Shown here one piece after another: positions 47,501 to 58,929 of a DNA stretch of 64,000 nt. The stretch spans positions 717,001-781,000 of the forward strand of contig SMMW01000645.1 in the NCBI GenBank assembly GCA_004794655.1, read 5' to 3'. This stretch comes from Marisa cornuarietis. Its lineage: Eukaryota; Mollusca; Gastropoda; Architaenioglossa; Ampullariidae. The position numbers and the translations under genes are program-made. Every line of letters starts with the position of its first letter. The stretch's first letter is position 1. Under the pieces are notes generated by a model that saw nothing but the letters and a program-made list of their open reading frames with translations, did no database searches and was not told the origin of the DNA.

Positions 47501-50500
47501 GGGACTTCTTGAAGTCCTGCCACGGGAAAACGATTCTAATAATGTAACGGGGTAACATTCTGAAAACACTAGACAAAGTGTTCCGTTAGTTAAGAACGAA
47601 ATTGTTATTAACAGTGTCCCAGATATTTTGTAGCTAAGAACAGCATCGAGATATTTTCATTCTTCTTCCGCTAGCGTTTTGCATTCCACTCCATACAAAG
47701 TTGCATTGTCCTGCCAATAAAAATACAAAACTGTTTTGTATTTCTATTTAAACAGGGATTAAAAAGAAACAAAGAGGGGTGTGGATTCAAGAAATAACAC
47801 GTCCTTCTTAATTTTTGTTAACTTGTTTATATTTGTTAGAAATAACGAATTTAATGGACTTACCTTTCTTGCCGACTTCTAGCTTAAATGGCGAGAACTG
47901 AAAGACTTAAAAATCTTTACAGACGTTTGTTCTGCTATGACATTTAGGCAAGATTAGTATAAACATACATGCGTACATACAGATATAAAAACATGGACGT
48001 GTATTGTTTATGGTTATACAAAGTAAGTTTTACGTGAGTCTACAATTACCTCAGCTTTGTATACAAGTATTTCCCTGTCTGGGTGGTTCTCACAACGTAT
48101 GGCTAAGCTGAGTCCGAACTGCTTGTGGACTTTAGCTGTTTTGATGATCTCCTTCCACAGCTGACTATTTGCTGACAAGATTCTAACCATGAAATCCAAT
48201 AACACAGCGCTATCAGGTCAACAAAACACTCACCTGCTACACAACATGACTTCAAGAGAGTATAACAGACATGATAACACGTGCTTTCTCTAAGCGCTAT
48301 CAGGTCAACAAAACACTCACCTGCTACACAACATGACTTCAAGAGAGTATAACAGACATGATAACACGTGCTTTCTCTAAGTGAGGAGACTGCAGTGAAT
48401 TCAAGCAGTCAAACTTATAGGCTTATTAAAAAGAAGCATTTTTTTAATAATTGTAATATAGCTTTTTCAAGTCCTCGTTTTTCATTTATTCATTGCTTTT
48501 ATTCTTCAGAAAAATCAGCTCTCTGTATTGCTTCCTTGCAATCCTCGTTTTACGACTTTGTTTATCTACGTGTCGGTTTCTTTTTCTATTTATAGTCAGT
48601 GTCTGTACTCTACTGTAAATTACTCGTCTCAGTGCTCCAATATTATCAACGATTCTCTTCAACCATTGCTTACCGTCAAGTCATAAGAAGACAAGAATAT
48701 AAGGCCATACCTGAAGTTCCCAAAGGCATACAGGCCGATTTTGGCCCTTGAAACAGCCACGCACACCCGGTTGTCGGTCTTCAGAAAACCCACTTTGCCT
48801 TCTTTGTTGCTACGAACCAAGGACAAGATGATGATGTCGTTCTCTTCTCCCTGGTAGTTGTCTATGGAAGTCACACGTACACCTGTGAAACACAGCATCA
48901 AACACATAGACAACCGTTAGACTGAAAGTTCTAATTTACATCTTTCGTCAAATCTACCCAGGACCAACCTCCTACTTCCAGTTTATTGCAGCATTGCCCT
49001 TCTAAAAATCGTAAATAATTTAATAAATGCTGATGTCTAAATTCAGGTATGTATTCTTTTTATTGTATTTTATTTTTCAACTCTTTCAGTCTTTAATTTT
49101 TGGGTAATATTTGTTTTTCATTTTTGTCTTTATTGTCTGATAAAAAGTTACTTGTTACTTTCAGGCAAATATCTTGCTAATATCTTTCATTGTTGATATT
49201 ATGGGGATTCTATTTCTCCAAACAATAAAATTTTCATTTTCACACCCCTATTATTATACCGAATTATATGTAAATTATCAATTTTTCATCTCTAAAATAG
49301 AAGGCACGAGCGAGCAAGCACTCACTTACCTGAATAAAACTCTTGGTCTTTTGTAATAAATTTTTTAACTGCAAATATCTGGCCGGTGTAGGCCACAAGG
49401 ATGGTGATAGACTCTGTCGAGTAGCCCTGCTGAACAAGGTAGCGACACAAGGCTACACACAGTTTCGCTTCGTGGTCGTTGGACTTGCTTGTGCCATCCA
49501 CATCGCTGTCTTCGTCAACCTTCAAACCACAACGACAGAGAAAGCGATGGTATGAGCTACAGGCAAAAATCATTGCACGCACATTCCACGCGCTTTCTTT
49601 AAATACGAGAAGATTAACTTGACTAAATGTTTTCAACCTTTTTATGATGCACCTCTACCGGTTTGTTTACATGCATGGATTACTACCCCGGCCCACCAGC
49701 TATTGTCTCGCAGAGGTAGGTACCTGATTTAGAAGGAGAAATAAAGATGATGGAAACAATGGGCTTGGTTCAGCCCTTCACATACAACTTTCTTTTTACT
49801 ACCTACTTAACCATTAGCCACGAGACTTTACATTTACTTTTTACGAGTGTAAAGGCAAAAGTCCCCCAATTTACAGTTGAGTATATCACCCGTGGAAGCA
49901 GCTCACCTCGTGATGAAAGAAAAATACATCGTGCTTCATCCCCCTCACGTGTGGCCTGTCACGTGTTGTCGGGTGGTCTTGGAGGTCAGGGTACACGTGT
50001 CGCACGAGGCGGGCCACCTCGGGTCGCATGCGGTGCTGCAGGGTCAAGGTCGAGTGCGGCAGGTCGTTGTTGACCAGACGTTCGAAGAGCGAGAGGTCGA
50101 GATGGTAGTCACGACACAGCTCGTACACGGTGGGCGACGGCCGCAGCTGTTGGTGGTCTCCGATCAGGATCAGATGCTGACAGGAGCTGCTCAGTGTGGT
50201 GACCACGTGAGCCTCCAGAACCTTCGTGAAATCAAGCAGGTGATGATAATAAAGCATAAGAATGAATGTGAGCCATAGTTTTTCGTGCTTCTATCACTAG
50301 CTGCCACACAATGACACCAGTCAGTCTAAGGCCAATTTCCAGTAAAATTACATCATGGTAGTTCTCTTGCTTAGACCCCAACGTGTGTAGTGGACCCCTT
50401 TACCCGTCCCTGTGGTGTTTATCAACAAATGACATACTTCCTGCAACCTAATGGTCCTATGCAATGTCTATGAGTGAAGTAGGTGTAAAAGCAGCACAAC

Positions 50501-52725
50501 AGTTGTTCGATTTTTTCTTGAACTAAATATTCTAACCCTCAAACCATCTTTTTCAAGGCTAAGCCGAGGGCAGAATTATTCTTTCAATGGTCTAGATTAA
50601 TTAATTCTATTAATTCCCCAAATCAGAAAAAACTCAGTTCTGTTTGTTACCGTTGCTTACAGGGCTGGCTGATACAACCGTTGCTGGCTTGGCAATTTCC
50701 CGCACACCACCACCACAACCACCACCTGTTTGTTAACTAAGGACTTAGAACGTCCTAATTTTCATCTGGATTTTTGAAAGAGGTCAAGCATTCGTGTAAT
50801 CTGCCTTACTGTAAAGGTAATTAAGGGTAAAAACTTTACCTCGGCCGCCTCCTCCATGATTACTATTGGACAACCGACTGTTGCGAGCAAACGGCGATAT
50901 TTTGCTGCTGCCGTCGTTGTCATGCCAATGACCTTCGCTCTCTTCAGAATGAGACCGTCCCTCTCCATATTCAACTCCGACAACATCCTGGACTCGGCAG
51001 CGTAACTGTCAGCCAGGGTTGTAATGGTACTGGTGAGAGTTTTCTGGTGTTTTTGAAGCCAAGAGAGATACAGCCTGACACGCGCAGTCACATCAAGACT
51101 GATATCCCACACGTCAGTAACCATGGCAGCTTCTTCCTCTGACAATGGCGTCAATGTCTTGAGAAGATGAAGAATTTTCCGGAACTTTCTTCCTATCTGT
51201 CTGTTTACCACTTTCCAGTTCGAAACCTTTGTGTCACCGGAATCTGTAATACCCTCTGCTGACTCCTTTTCTCTAAACATCTGGGTAACTTCATCATTTT
51301 CGTCGTCATCCAGGAGGCGCTGTTTCTGGAGAATCTCGGCTTCTTCGTCAATATTCAATTTGTTAGCACCATCTTTGATTTCTCTCATCTTTGTCTTTTT
51401 CTCAGGTGGGCAATTCTTTCCAGCATGGACTGTGGGAAGTGCTGGCTGCAAATGCACATCTGGCAGCGAATGCGTCACTTGCCGTCCATAACTTGTTTCA
51501 TTTACTTGACAATAACCTCTCATGTCACCTTTTGGGGCTTTTAGAAGATCATTCAGGACAATCTGCAAAACCACAACAACAGTCATGTTTCGGAGACATG
51601 GAACAGCAGTTTCCAGGTCACTGTTTGGACTGTGGCCACCTTCGTGTCCCTACACAAGGACTTATGTCAGTCTGTCCATCTAACATGTACAGTCCCAAGT
51701 CTCTGTCTCGCCCCCAACCGTTCAACACAAACATTGGACAAAAGGTGGGCGTGGTGATATACCATGTTCCCCGAAAATAAGCCCTAAAAGGATTTTTTAG
51801 GTTGCTCGGGATATTAGCCCCACCACAAAGATAAGTCCTAGTTAAGATCGTCAAACAAAGGGACGGATTTAGTTCGTTCGTCCGTTGAAGCACACTACGA
51901 ATGTAATAAATTATAAAATAATGATATTAAAAATATGAATAAATAACGTTCTAAGTTATGACGGAGTTCCAAAAGAAGATAACATGAGTGAATTAAAATA
52001 AATGTAGATTTTTGAACATGAAAAAAATAAGACCACCCCTGATAATAACCCCTGATACCTCTTTTGAAGCCATGAACTTTGGCCAGTCATGCATGTTATG
52101 GACTATGGTTCTTGCAGTGACCTGCTGCATGCCTGTCACAGGGATCTGTCGGAGCTACTGGTCACATATATCTTGTGGGATGCACTGCATGCTCAGGAAT
52201 ACTTGCATAGAAGAAGTGAAGAAGCGTGAAGGATAGCCATGTTTTAATATCAGCTAGCGGACAGGTGTGTCTCACTAACCTCACAACTCTCTCTCTCTCT
52301 CCACAATCGTAGGGTACTAAAGCCTGCAAACCGTCTTTGACTACCCCCAACATACTGTTGATTGCCTCCAGTAGTTAAGTCTTGAAATTCTTGAACAGAA
52401 TCTGGCTAGTTCTCAGCGATTGTAAAACTAACCTGATGATCTTACTACATACAATTCGGCTATTTTTCAGTGATTCTAAAACTAACCCATATAACTGTCA
52501 ACACATCCCTGTCATTGATGGGTGGCCTCAAATGAAGCTAGTATTGATGCTTTCAATGTGTAAGTGATCATGGTCAGGCTAAAAAGAAGAAAAACACGTC
52601 CTCACACTTCCTTGATTCCAGAATTGACAGCTGTATGCTTCCAGCATTTATTATGTATGTGTGTCCTTTGTGTAAAGCATTTTAAGTTCACCTTAATGGT
52701 GGAGAAAGGTGCTATAGAAATAATC

Positions 52726-52785
<60 letters not shown>

Positions 52786-55700
52786 GAGCAAAAGATCATT
52801 GGCACGGTCTTGTTATCGGCAAATAACGGTAAAGGGGGTATATGGTCTATAAGTAAGAGTGATTTTTTGGTAACTTGGCTTTACTTAAGAGGTGGGGATC
52901 TGGGAGATACATGGTAGCTAGATAATGAAGTGATACTGTAATTTCATCCGAGAATTAATAACTGTTAAAGGTTTTGGCATTGAGCGACTTCACACAAAAG
53001 AATCCAAACTACAGATATCCGGTGCTAGGCCAACTTCTCCACCGACATATTCTAATTTCCACATACTGACTTATATAAATCTACACATTTGTATCACTTG
53101 AGTCATTTCTTGTTGTTCAAAATGAACATGAAGGTAGACTAATCGCATTAATTGCATTAATAAATGCTGCATTTCAACAAAGTGTTATTAGTGATAAAAG
53201 AGTAGAAAATTCAGGTTTTATTGATACATGCATAGGAACAAAATGTATTTTCTACCTCAAGATCCTCATACTTCCTGTTGATTTGGTCTATTCCAAGCCA
53301 GAAGCGAACAAAGTATGGAGCATAGATGTCACGGGAGAGACCCTTACGGCAGGTGATGGCTTTGAAAAGAAGTTTGTCTATATCAGGCTGCAGGATGTGG
53401 TCAGGGAGTATTTCCACTTCTGCTGCTTCTAGCCACTCCTCTAAAGCCTTTGGACTGATGTGAACCTCCTTGGCTCTCTGCACTTCATGCAACAGCCGCT
53501 GTTTTGTCTTCTTTACCCAGGACCTACACACAAAAAGTAAAACATTTTTCGTATCAATCAAAATATTAAGGGCATAGGCTCATAATTTATAGGAAGATTT
53601 ATTCCGAAGGAAAACAATTTATTCGATTCTTTGTTTTGTAAACATGTTCTTCTATAGTTCCTCTTTTCAGTACCTCAGTGTCTGAGGATTCCAAACAATT
53701 TAAGTCCGTGTCATTATAGGCACTAAGCTGATGCTTATGATGTTTGTCAACTATGTTATTTTCTCTCAAACATTTAGGCATGAACCTCCTGATCTGTAAG
53801 TCATGCCTGACTGTTCACAGTCACAAAATGATAATTACAGTGTGAACAAGAGTAAATATCACGATAATAGTTTCTGTTCAACTCAAAAGGAAAGCGATAC
53901 ACTCGAGAACGAATGCATGCAGTTCACGATGTTGGAGGCATGCATTTCAGACGAAATCAGTTCTAACCTGTACATCTGAGCACGGACAGAAAAGTCTTTC
54001 GAGCAGATGTTGGCTGGTAGATAATTTTGGTCAAAATCATCTTCTCCCCAAAGAATCTGTGATATCACCTTTTGGGCCAACTGGTCGTAGTGGTCCGTTT
54101 CTGGGAAATCTTTTTCATCCTTGACAATCACTCCCCCACACAGCCAAACAGACATCAAAGACGACCCCACTGCAGCTGATCTGCTAGTTAATGATTGATA
54201 CTGCTGACGGGGAATGTGGGACTTAAGATCCTTTACATTGAAAATATGAGAGAGATTCTCTTCTAACACTGTTTTTGTGTTGGTAATGTCCTCAGCTAGT
54301 TCTTTCATTCTTCCACGACATTCATACATGCTTGAGAAAATGTGTCCTGTCGTCATGTCACCGCTCTCTCTAAGGCGTCTTTTCATTTCATTGATGTTAA
54401 AAGGAGACAGGGTTTCACTCTGACTGCGACTCCCTACTCGCACGATGTCTTTGGGACAGAATTTCAGCATACCTTCTAGAAACTGGTCCAGCGCATGATT
54501 GGTGTAACAGACAATAAGAATGGGTCTAGTGCTGGAATCTGAATTCCAGACGCGTGCATTGTCCAGCAACACCTGGACAATCTTTAACCCCACGTATGTT
54601 TTACCAGTTCCTGGAGGGCCTTGGATGATTGCCAGCTCCTTGGTCAGTGCCATCCTCACAGCTTCCAGCTGCAATAAAAAGTATTTATACAGATATATAA
54701 AGTTTGTGATTTACTTGCTGAAACACTAGTTTTACATTCTAGCTCGTGCACTAGACATCCATGGCTTGGTCTTGCTTATTGCAGTCTTGATATAAGCCAT
54801 TACAAACATGCTGAAATATTGAAAAAATGCAATATAAACTACCTGTGATACGTTGAGATTCCAGTCTATGTCTGGCCATTCATCAAAGTTTATAACTGGA
54901 ACATTTTCAACATTGACATGTCTCGTTGTACCAGTCAGAGCTGTGAGGTTCATAGTAACTTGTTTTCCTTGTGCAGTCAGGTAACTTGGAGGGTTGACCT
55001 CTTGCTGGCATTCCACGATGTAGCGGGACATTGGTATCATATCTTTCATTTGCTTGAGCCCCTCCAGAACATGACGGTTTGCCTCGAAGAAACTCACTGA
55101 TTCGACCATCGTGAAAAGTCTTTCATTTGACAGTCGTGAGACTTCCCCTGTCTGGGTTTCGAAGCAGACTTGAATAACTCCTTTCTCAATTTTCTCGTTT
55201 TCCCTATTGGTGATGACAGCAAAGAAGACCGTGTCGAAGTTGTCGTCACTCAAGCAGACAAGCGACCCAAAGATGAGCCTCTTTGAGGACTGCCATCTGA
55301 CTTTTTTAAATGGCCTTATATCAAACTGTATCTCATAATCAAGTGTGTTTCCAGGTACAATGCCAATTATGCGTACATTCTGATACAACCTGAAAAATTA
55401 AATTCATGTAAGATATCAGTACATCTCAAATGTGTATATGTCTTTTCTTGCTTTTATATTATTGCTAAACGGTTAACATTGCATAGTTTATAAGCTCGTA
55501 GTTAATATGACAGCATAAATACAGCGAATTATATTAGCAGCCGCGAGTTATATGTAACAAAACAGGAATAGCTTCACTATGTTTCTAACCTGACATCCAT
55601 ATTCTTGAGGCGAAGGTCATTTTGATCTTCAGCTTTCACTTCTCTAATGCCATTCCGAAGAGGGCGAAGGAAATCTTCTCTTAGCAAACGAAAGTGAACA

Positions 55701-57822
55701 TCCAGGTAATGATGAGCATCCTTGAATGCTCCGACTGTCTTGCTACGCCTAAAAGAACGAAACAGATACAGATCTGATGAATGAAAGATCTTGTATTTTC
55801 ACTTGTGGTCAATAGAACTTGTTTTGCAATAGACATAATAATACAAAGCGAAAGAGCAACAACACTTTATTAATTTATATTTATTTCTTTCAGACTGTTT
55901 GCAAAATCCGAAAAAGTACTTATTAGCATAGATTTAACATGTTTTCCTCGTTGTTTTGCTTTGCTTCTCATTTATGCATGTAAGTCGCAAATCGCAATAC
56001 GAATTTATAAGCCTTTTCATCGTCTTAAACAAATTTAGCAATTCTAGAACACAATAAACCATTTGTAAATGAACAGCAGAGAGAGATTTTTTGAAAGTTA
56101 ATCTTATTTAATATTTTAATATAAAAGTATTTACCTTAAGAAAGGCATTTTTGAGTGGTCAAGATCTTGTTTATCAGGAAAGACAGGAAGGTCAACGAAG
56201 TCTTCGGATGGTATTTCATCGTCCTCGTTCCTCGTTCCTTTGCTTCCTGCTCCGGTCCCCTTTCTCTGTGTCGTTAACAGCTTCCGGCTTTGCACCAGCA
56301 CCTCTTCAAACTGTTTAGCAACGACTGGCGAGTTGCAGAGGACAGATACAAGATTGCTTTGACTCTTGATATAGTTCATAATCAAATAGACCTTGGATCT
56401 TTCTGAAGGCAATCTGTGGCAAATGCTAGACAGAAGATCTAACACCTTTTCCACAACCTCTGTAATTTCATCCTTTTTGGAAAATTTCTGAAGATGGTCT
56501 ATGTAGGTCTGAAGGTGCTGGTCCAGAAACCGAGACGAGCAAACAACTTGCAAGATCTTGAGAATGCTTTCGCGCTGAAGCTCACATGCAATGACTTTAT
56601 GTAATATCTTGACCAATTTCTCAACACCCGACGCGGGAACAAGGGCTGATTTCAGATAAAACTCGAATTCCTCTATATTTTTGTAAAGCCTAATAGTTAA
56701 TTCTGTGTCGTCTTGGAGTCCAAGGAAGTAGTCTGCATCAAAAGGTCTATTTCGTTGTTTGACTGGAGCAGTCTGCTCCTCCCGACAGCCTCCTCTTCTT
56801 GTCAATTCTCTTGCATCAACAGTTGTTGCAAGAGATGCTTCCTCGCCTGTGTCGTGGCCATGTGGCTGCCAAGGTCTTGTGGATAATTTTTGTGGTTTGT
56901 GGTTTGTAGACTGTTTATATCCACCACGATCCTGGATCTGAGACTCTTTTTTTCTTTCCGTGCCCTCTTTTAATCTGTGAATGTTAATACATCTTTCTTA
57001 TTCAACATGAGCTAATGGAATAATTCGGGTTATTAAGAATGTCATTACCCTTAACTATAATCTTAATAACTCAAATCATTTTGTAACCTCTTTAATTGCG
57101 GAGTAATACGTGATGTTTATGGAAAATATTGCGCAAGAGATTTTTTTCAAAAACACATGCTGTTATTTACTACATGAGTAACCCATTAATAATGTGTAAT
57201 GAATGAGTTCACCAACAATAGAGCCTGTATTCCGGGGAAAGTAAGATAATTTCAATTCTTTTAGATTTAGAAATAGAGGGAAAAGACTATCCCAGCCACT
57301 CAACGGTGAGTTACTAAAGACTAGTAAATAGACCATTGGTCGTGGTTGTATTCTGCTGTAATGAACGATATAATGATGTACTGCTGTGAAGAACAATTTA
57401 ATGATGTACTGCTGTGATGAATAATTTATGATGTACTGCTGTGAAGAACAATTTAATGATGTACTGCTGTGATGAACAATTTATGGTGTTTTGGTGTGAT
57501 GGACAATTTAAACCTTATGGAATATTGTAGAAAGTATTACACTGCTGATGTGAAAGGGTGTGAAGTGGATGAACAGCTGTTAAAAGCCTACATTTCAGCT
57601 GCTATAAAAGTATACTGATGTCACTCTGGACAAGAAAGCCGCACAAAGAAAACGATCTTGGTGTGTGAATGGATGCGCATGTTTAACCGTGTGATATGAC
57701 AGACTTAGATCAAATTAAGTCTCAACATGCACTCAGAAAATGAAACATATGAATTCACATTACCCCTTTCTTTTCTGCAAGGGACCTTGTCCACCGTACC
57801 GTGGGGAGTAACTCGATCCCAT
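42289..57822 (-). CDS. ZNFX1-like: ZNFX1-like SF1 helicase, copy 1 (16 coding exons, about 2120 aa)
   Basis: Coding exons: 57822-57764, 56974-56135, 55748-55590, 55389-54843, 54668-53968, 53523-53256, 51562-50840, 50221-49907, 49519-49330, 48882-48711, 48182-48050, 47516-47401, 45330-44664, 44196-43238, 42962-42599 and 42438-42289. All borders are GT-AG and all phases agree. The start ATG GGA TCG lies just after an acceptor (57830-57832) homologous to those in front of copies 2 and 3. Domains in order: short basic/Gly-rich exon 1, ARM-like N-terminal region, SF1B helicase, long NFX1-type zinc-finger region with six tandem modules, and a helical C-terminal region (exon 15). At about 2120 aa it is longer than human ZNFX1 (about 1900 aa). 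Predicted role: RNA helicase and RNA sensor in antiviral defence, inferred from the family. Odd points: repeat-expanded exon 13, a C-terminus that seems frame-shifted, no RZ-type finger, and several repeats inside introns. Confidence 0.92.
43238..44196 (-). other. Copy 1 exon 14: NFX1-type zinc fingers and RING-like tail
   Basis: Starts [15 protein letters not shown], in exact register with copy 2 exon 14. Cys/His clusters include [25 protein letters not shown] and [19 protein letters not shown]-like LPRCRHIF and [18 protein letters not shown] follow. It continues about 75 residues further than copy 2, to a GTAAGA donor at 43237. Confidence 0.9.
44292..44483 (-). mobile_element. Partial SINE in copy 1 intron 13
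   Basis: Same family and orientation as the complete copy at 33778-34049: AAAGGTAAAGGTC tail, CAGGTCGTTG and GAGTCAGGTACCC body strings. The tRNA-like head is replaced by a CA/GA microsatellite (44482-44534). Confidence 0.8.
44482..44534. repeat. (CA)n(GA)n microsatellite in copy 1 intron 13
   Basis: About 14 CA units followed by about 9 GA units, abutting the SINE body where its tRNA head should be. Confidence 0.95.
44736..45221 (-). repeat. 81-bp in-frame tandem repeat encoding zinc-finger modules
   Basis: Six consecutive 81-bp (27-residue) units inside exon 13 of copy 1. The consensus reads [15 protein letters not shown], then [10 protein letters not shown]. The central units are almost identical in DNA, while the first ([16 protein letters not shown]) and last ([16 protein letters not shown]) are more divergent. 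Cys and His positions are kept in every unit, so each is probably a folding zinc-binding module. The matching exon in copy 2 has one unit. The pattern fits unequal crossing-over inside the exon. Confidence 0.95.
46355..47035 (-). mobile_element. THAP-like repeat family, copy B, in copy 1 intron 12
   Basis: Inverted relative to copy A at 39165-39615. Shared features include the 3' segment with CATCAATGGTGCCCTCACAC, the ACTCAGATGAAGTTTGTACT stretch and the CACAAAAACATATTCCGG end. It carries frame breaks. It fills part of the unusually long intron between exons 12 and 13. Confidence 0.5.
47401..50221 (-). other. Copy 1 helicase core and linker (exons 8-12)
   Basis: Exon 8 (50221-49907) carries GDHQQL and QHRMRPE. 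Exon 9 (49519-49330) has [10 protein letters not shown]. Exon 10 (48882-48711) has [10 protein letters not shown] and VCVAVSRAK. Exon 11 (48182-48050) has CENHPDREI. Exon 12 (47516-47401) has [14 protein letters not shown]. Together they form the second RecA-like lobe and the bridge to the zinc fingers. Every SF1 catalytic motif I looked for is intact. Confidence 0.9.
48207..48380. repeat. Exact 87-bp tandem duplication in copy 1 intron 10
   Basis: The block 48207-48293 is repeated without change at 48294-48380, starting GCGCTATCAGGTCAAC and ending GCTTTCTCTAA. It begins about 24 bases upstream (in gene sense) of the exon 11 acceptor, so it lies in the branch-point region. Confidence 0.95.
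50840..54668 (-). other. Copy 1 helicase first lobe (exons 5-7)
   Basis: Exon 5 (54668-53968) has the Walker A motif GPPGTGKT (about aa 552-559) and [13 protein letters not shown]. Exon 6 (53523-53256) is the charged [15 protein letters not shown] segment. Exon 7 (51562-50840) is an acidic, helical insert ([19 protein letters not shown]) ending in the Walker B-like MEEAAE. The intron between exons 6 and 7 (51563-53255) is long and holds a LINE-like tail. Confidence 0.9.
52640..52785 (+). mobile_element. LINE/SINE 3' tail with (ATT)n
   Basis: The stretch with TTTGTGTAAAGCATTTTAAG and GGTGCTATAGAAATAAT running into about 19 ATT units looks like the 3' end of an L2-type element or of a SINE that borrows its tail. 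No coding part is present. Confidence 0.5.
54843..57822 (-). other. Copy 1 N-terminal region (exons 1-4)
   Basis: Exon 1 encodes 20 residues beginning [15 protein letters not shown], unlike copies 2 and 3. Exon 2 begins LKEGTERK and holds the ARM-like helices ([37 protein letters not shown]). Exon 3 has [18 protein letters not shown]. Exon 4 has the pre-helicase segment [20 protein letters not shown]. Phases match copy 2 exactly. Confidence 0.87.
57375..57510. repeat. Minisatellite in copy 1 intron 1
   Basis: Five imperfect copies of a 27-28 bp unit GATGTACTGCTGTGAAGAAC plus AATTTAAT. Units alternate between GAAGAAC and GATGAAC forms, and the last unit is degenerate. Confidence 0.88.
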
Positions 57823-57829
57823 CCTGAAT

Positions 57830-58929
57830 CTGTTAGAGAAGAAATTTCCAAACGATGAACACGCTGACTGACAAATATTTACTTTTCTTGTGGACGAGTG
57901 TGTCAATCTTCTAGTACTTATGAAATACAAATGGGCTGTTCAAGAAAAACCTCTAATTGGAAACTTGTTTTTACATATATATATATATATATTAAAGACT
58001 GACTACAAGTGTTCTAATTGAGTTCTTGAGCAGCAATGTGATGTATGGAGCCTCGGGAAGAAGTTAATGTTGTAAATTGGGCAGATATTTCTGCAGCTTC
58101 CTTTCCTGCTATTTTTCTATTCTCTCGTGCATACATCTTATCACATTTTTTCTGATTTTTTTCAGAAATTTTTGGTGTATTCATTGGTAGTCTCTTTAGA
58201 GCGCACTTGAAAATATTTTTAAATATTTGATTAAATAGCAATTGTGAATTCTTGCCCAATTATCAATCCCACATTCTTGACTTCGCTAGAAATGAGATCT
58301 TTATCTCTTTCCGAAACCCCGGTAAGAACATGCTGTGCAAAGACTTGTCTCTCTTGAACGGAACTGATGATTTGGAGAAGTATCTATTGACGAATTCAAC
58401 TGATTTGAGAATAATTGTGCACACAAGTGAGCCTTTAGCTTTCAAGAAATCCACATACTGAAAGCCTCGTAGTTTGGTGGTTAGTTTATTGGATTATGGA
58501 CTGGAAGGTCGCTTGTTCCAGGCCTGCAAATGTCTGTGGTCGCAAACCTTTCCCCGCCCACCCACTAGCCGTCAAGAGTTGGGAACCTGATATATCAAGT
58601 GGAAGGACAGCTCCACCCACCGTAGAGACAATAAACCACATAAATTAATTGCTTGCCTTTTCTTCTCAAATGCACAACGATTAAATACAAGTATTAAATT
58701 CAGAAGATATTTAACGTCTTTAAGAAAACTTTTTGTATAATTCTGAGCGAAATCGGTAACAGATACAGCAGGTGGCGAAATCAACACAATAGGAAAAGAT
58801 ACTGGTTTTTTTTAAACAAACTTTGATGTGCTATGGTTCAGGGAAAAAAATAAAAAATCCTTGTATCTGAAGCCACATACTATTCTCTTTTCCCTTTATG
58901 GCTCTCTTGTAGCCTGTGTGAAAAGACTA
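57830..58929. other. Spacer 5' of copy 1
   Basis: Contains a small AT run near 57980-57995 and a tRNA-like fragment at 58462-58545. I found no ISRE-like block comparable to those of copies 2 and 3, and cannot place the copy 1 promoter. Confidence 0.5.
58462..58545 (+). repeat. tRNA-like SINE fragment
   Basis: TTTGGTGGTTAGTTTATTGG resembles a degenerate A-box region and GGTCGCTTGTTCCAGGC a B-box region, in the right order and spacing for a tRNA-derived SINE head. It is not a functional tRNA. Confidence 0.35.

Noticed and set aside
51763..52060. DNA transposon suggested by CCCCGAAAATAAG and a later AAAATAAGACC
   Set aside because: Only faint similarity between the two ends; I could not define terminal repeats or a target duplication.
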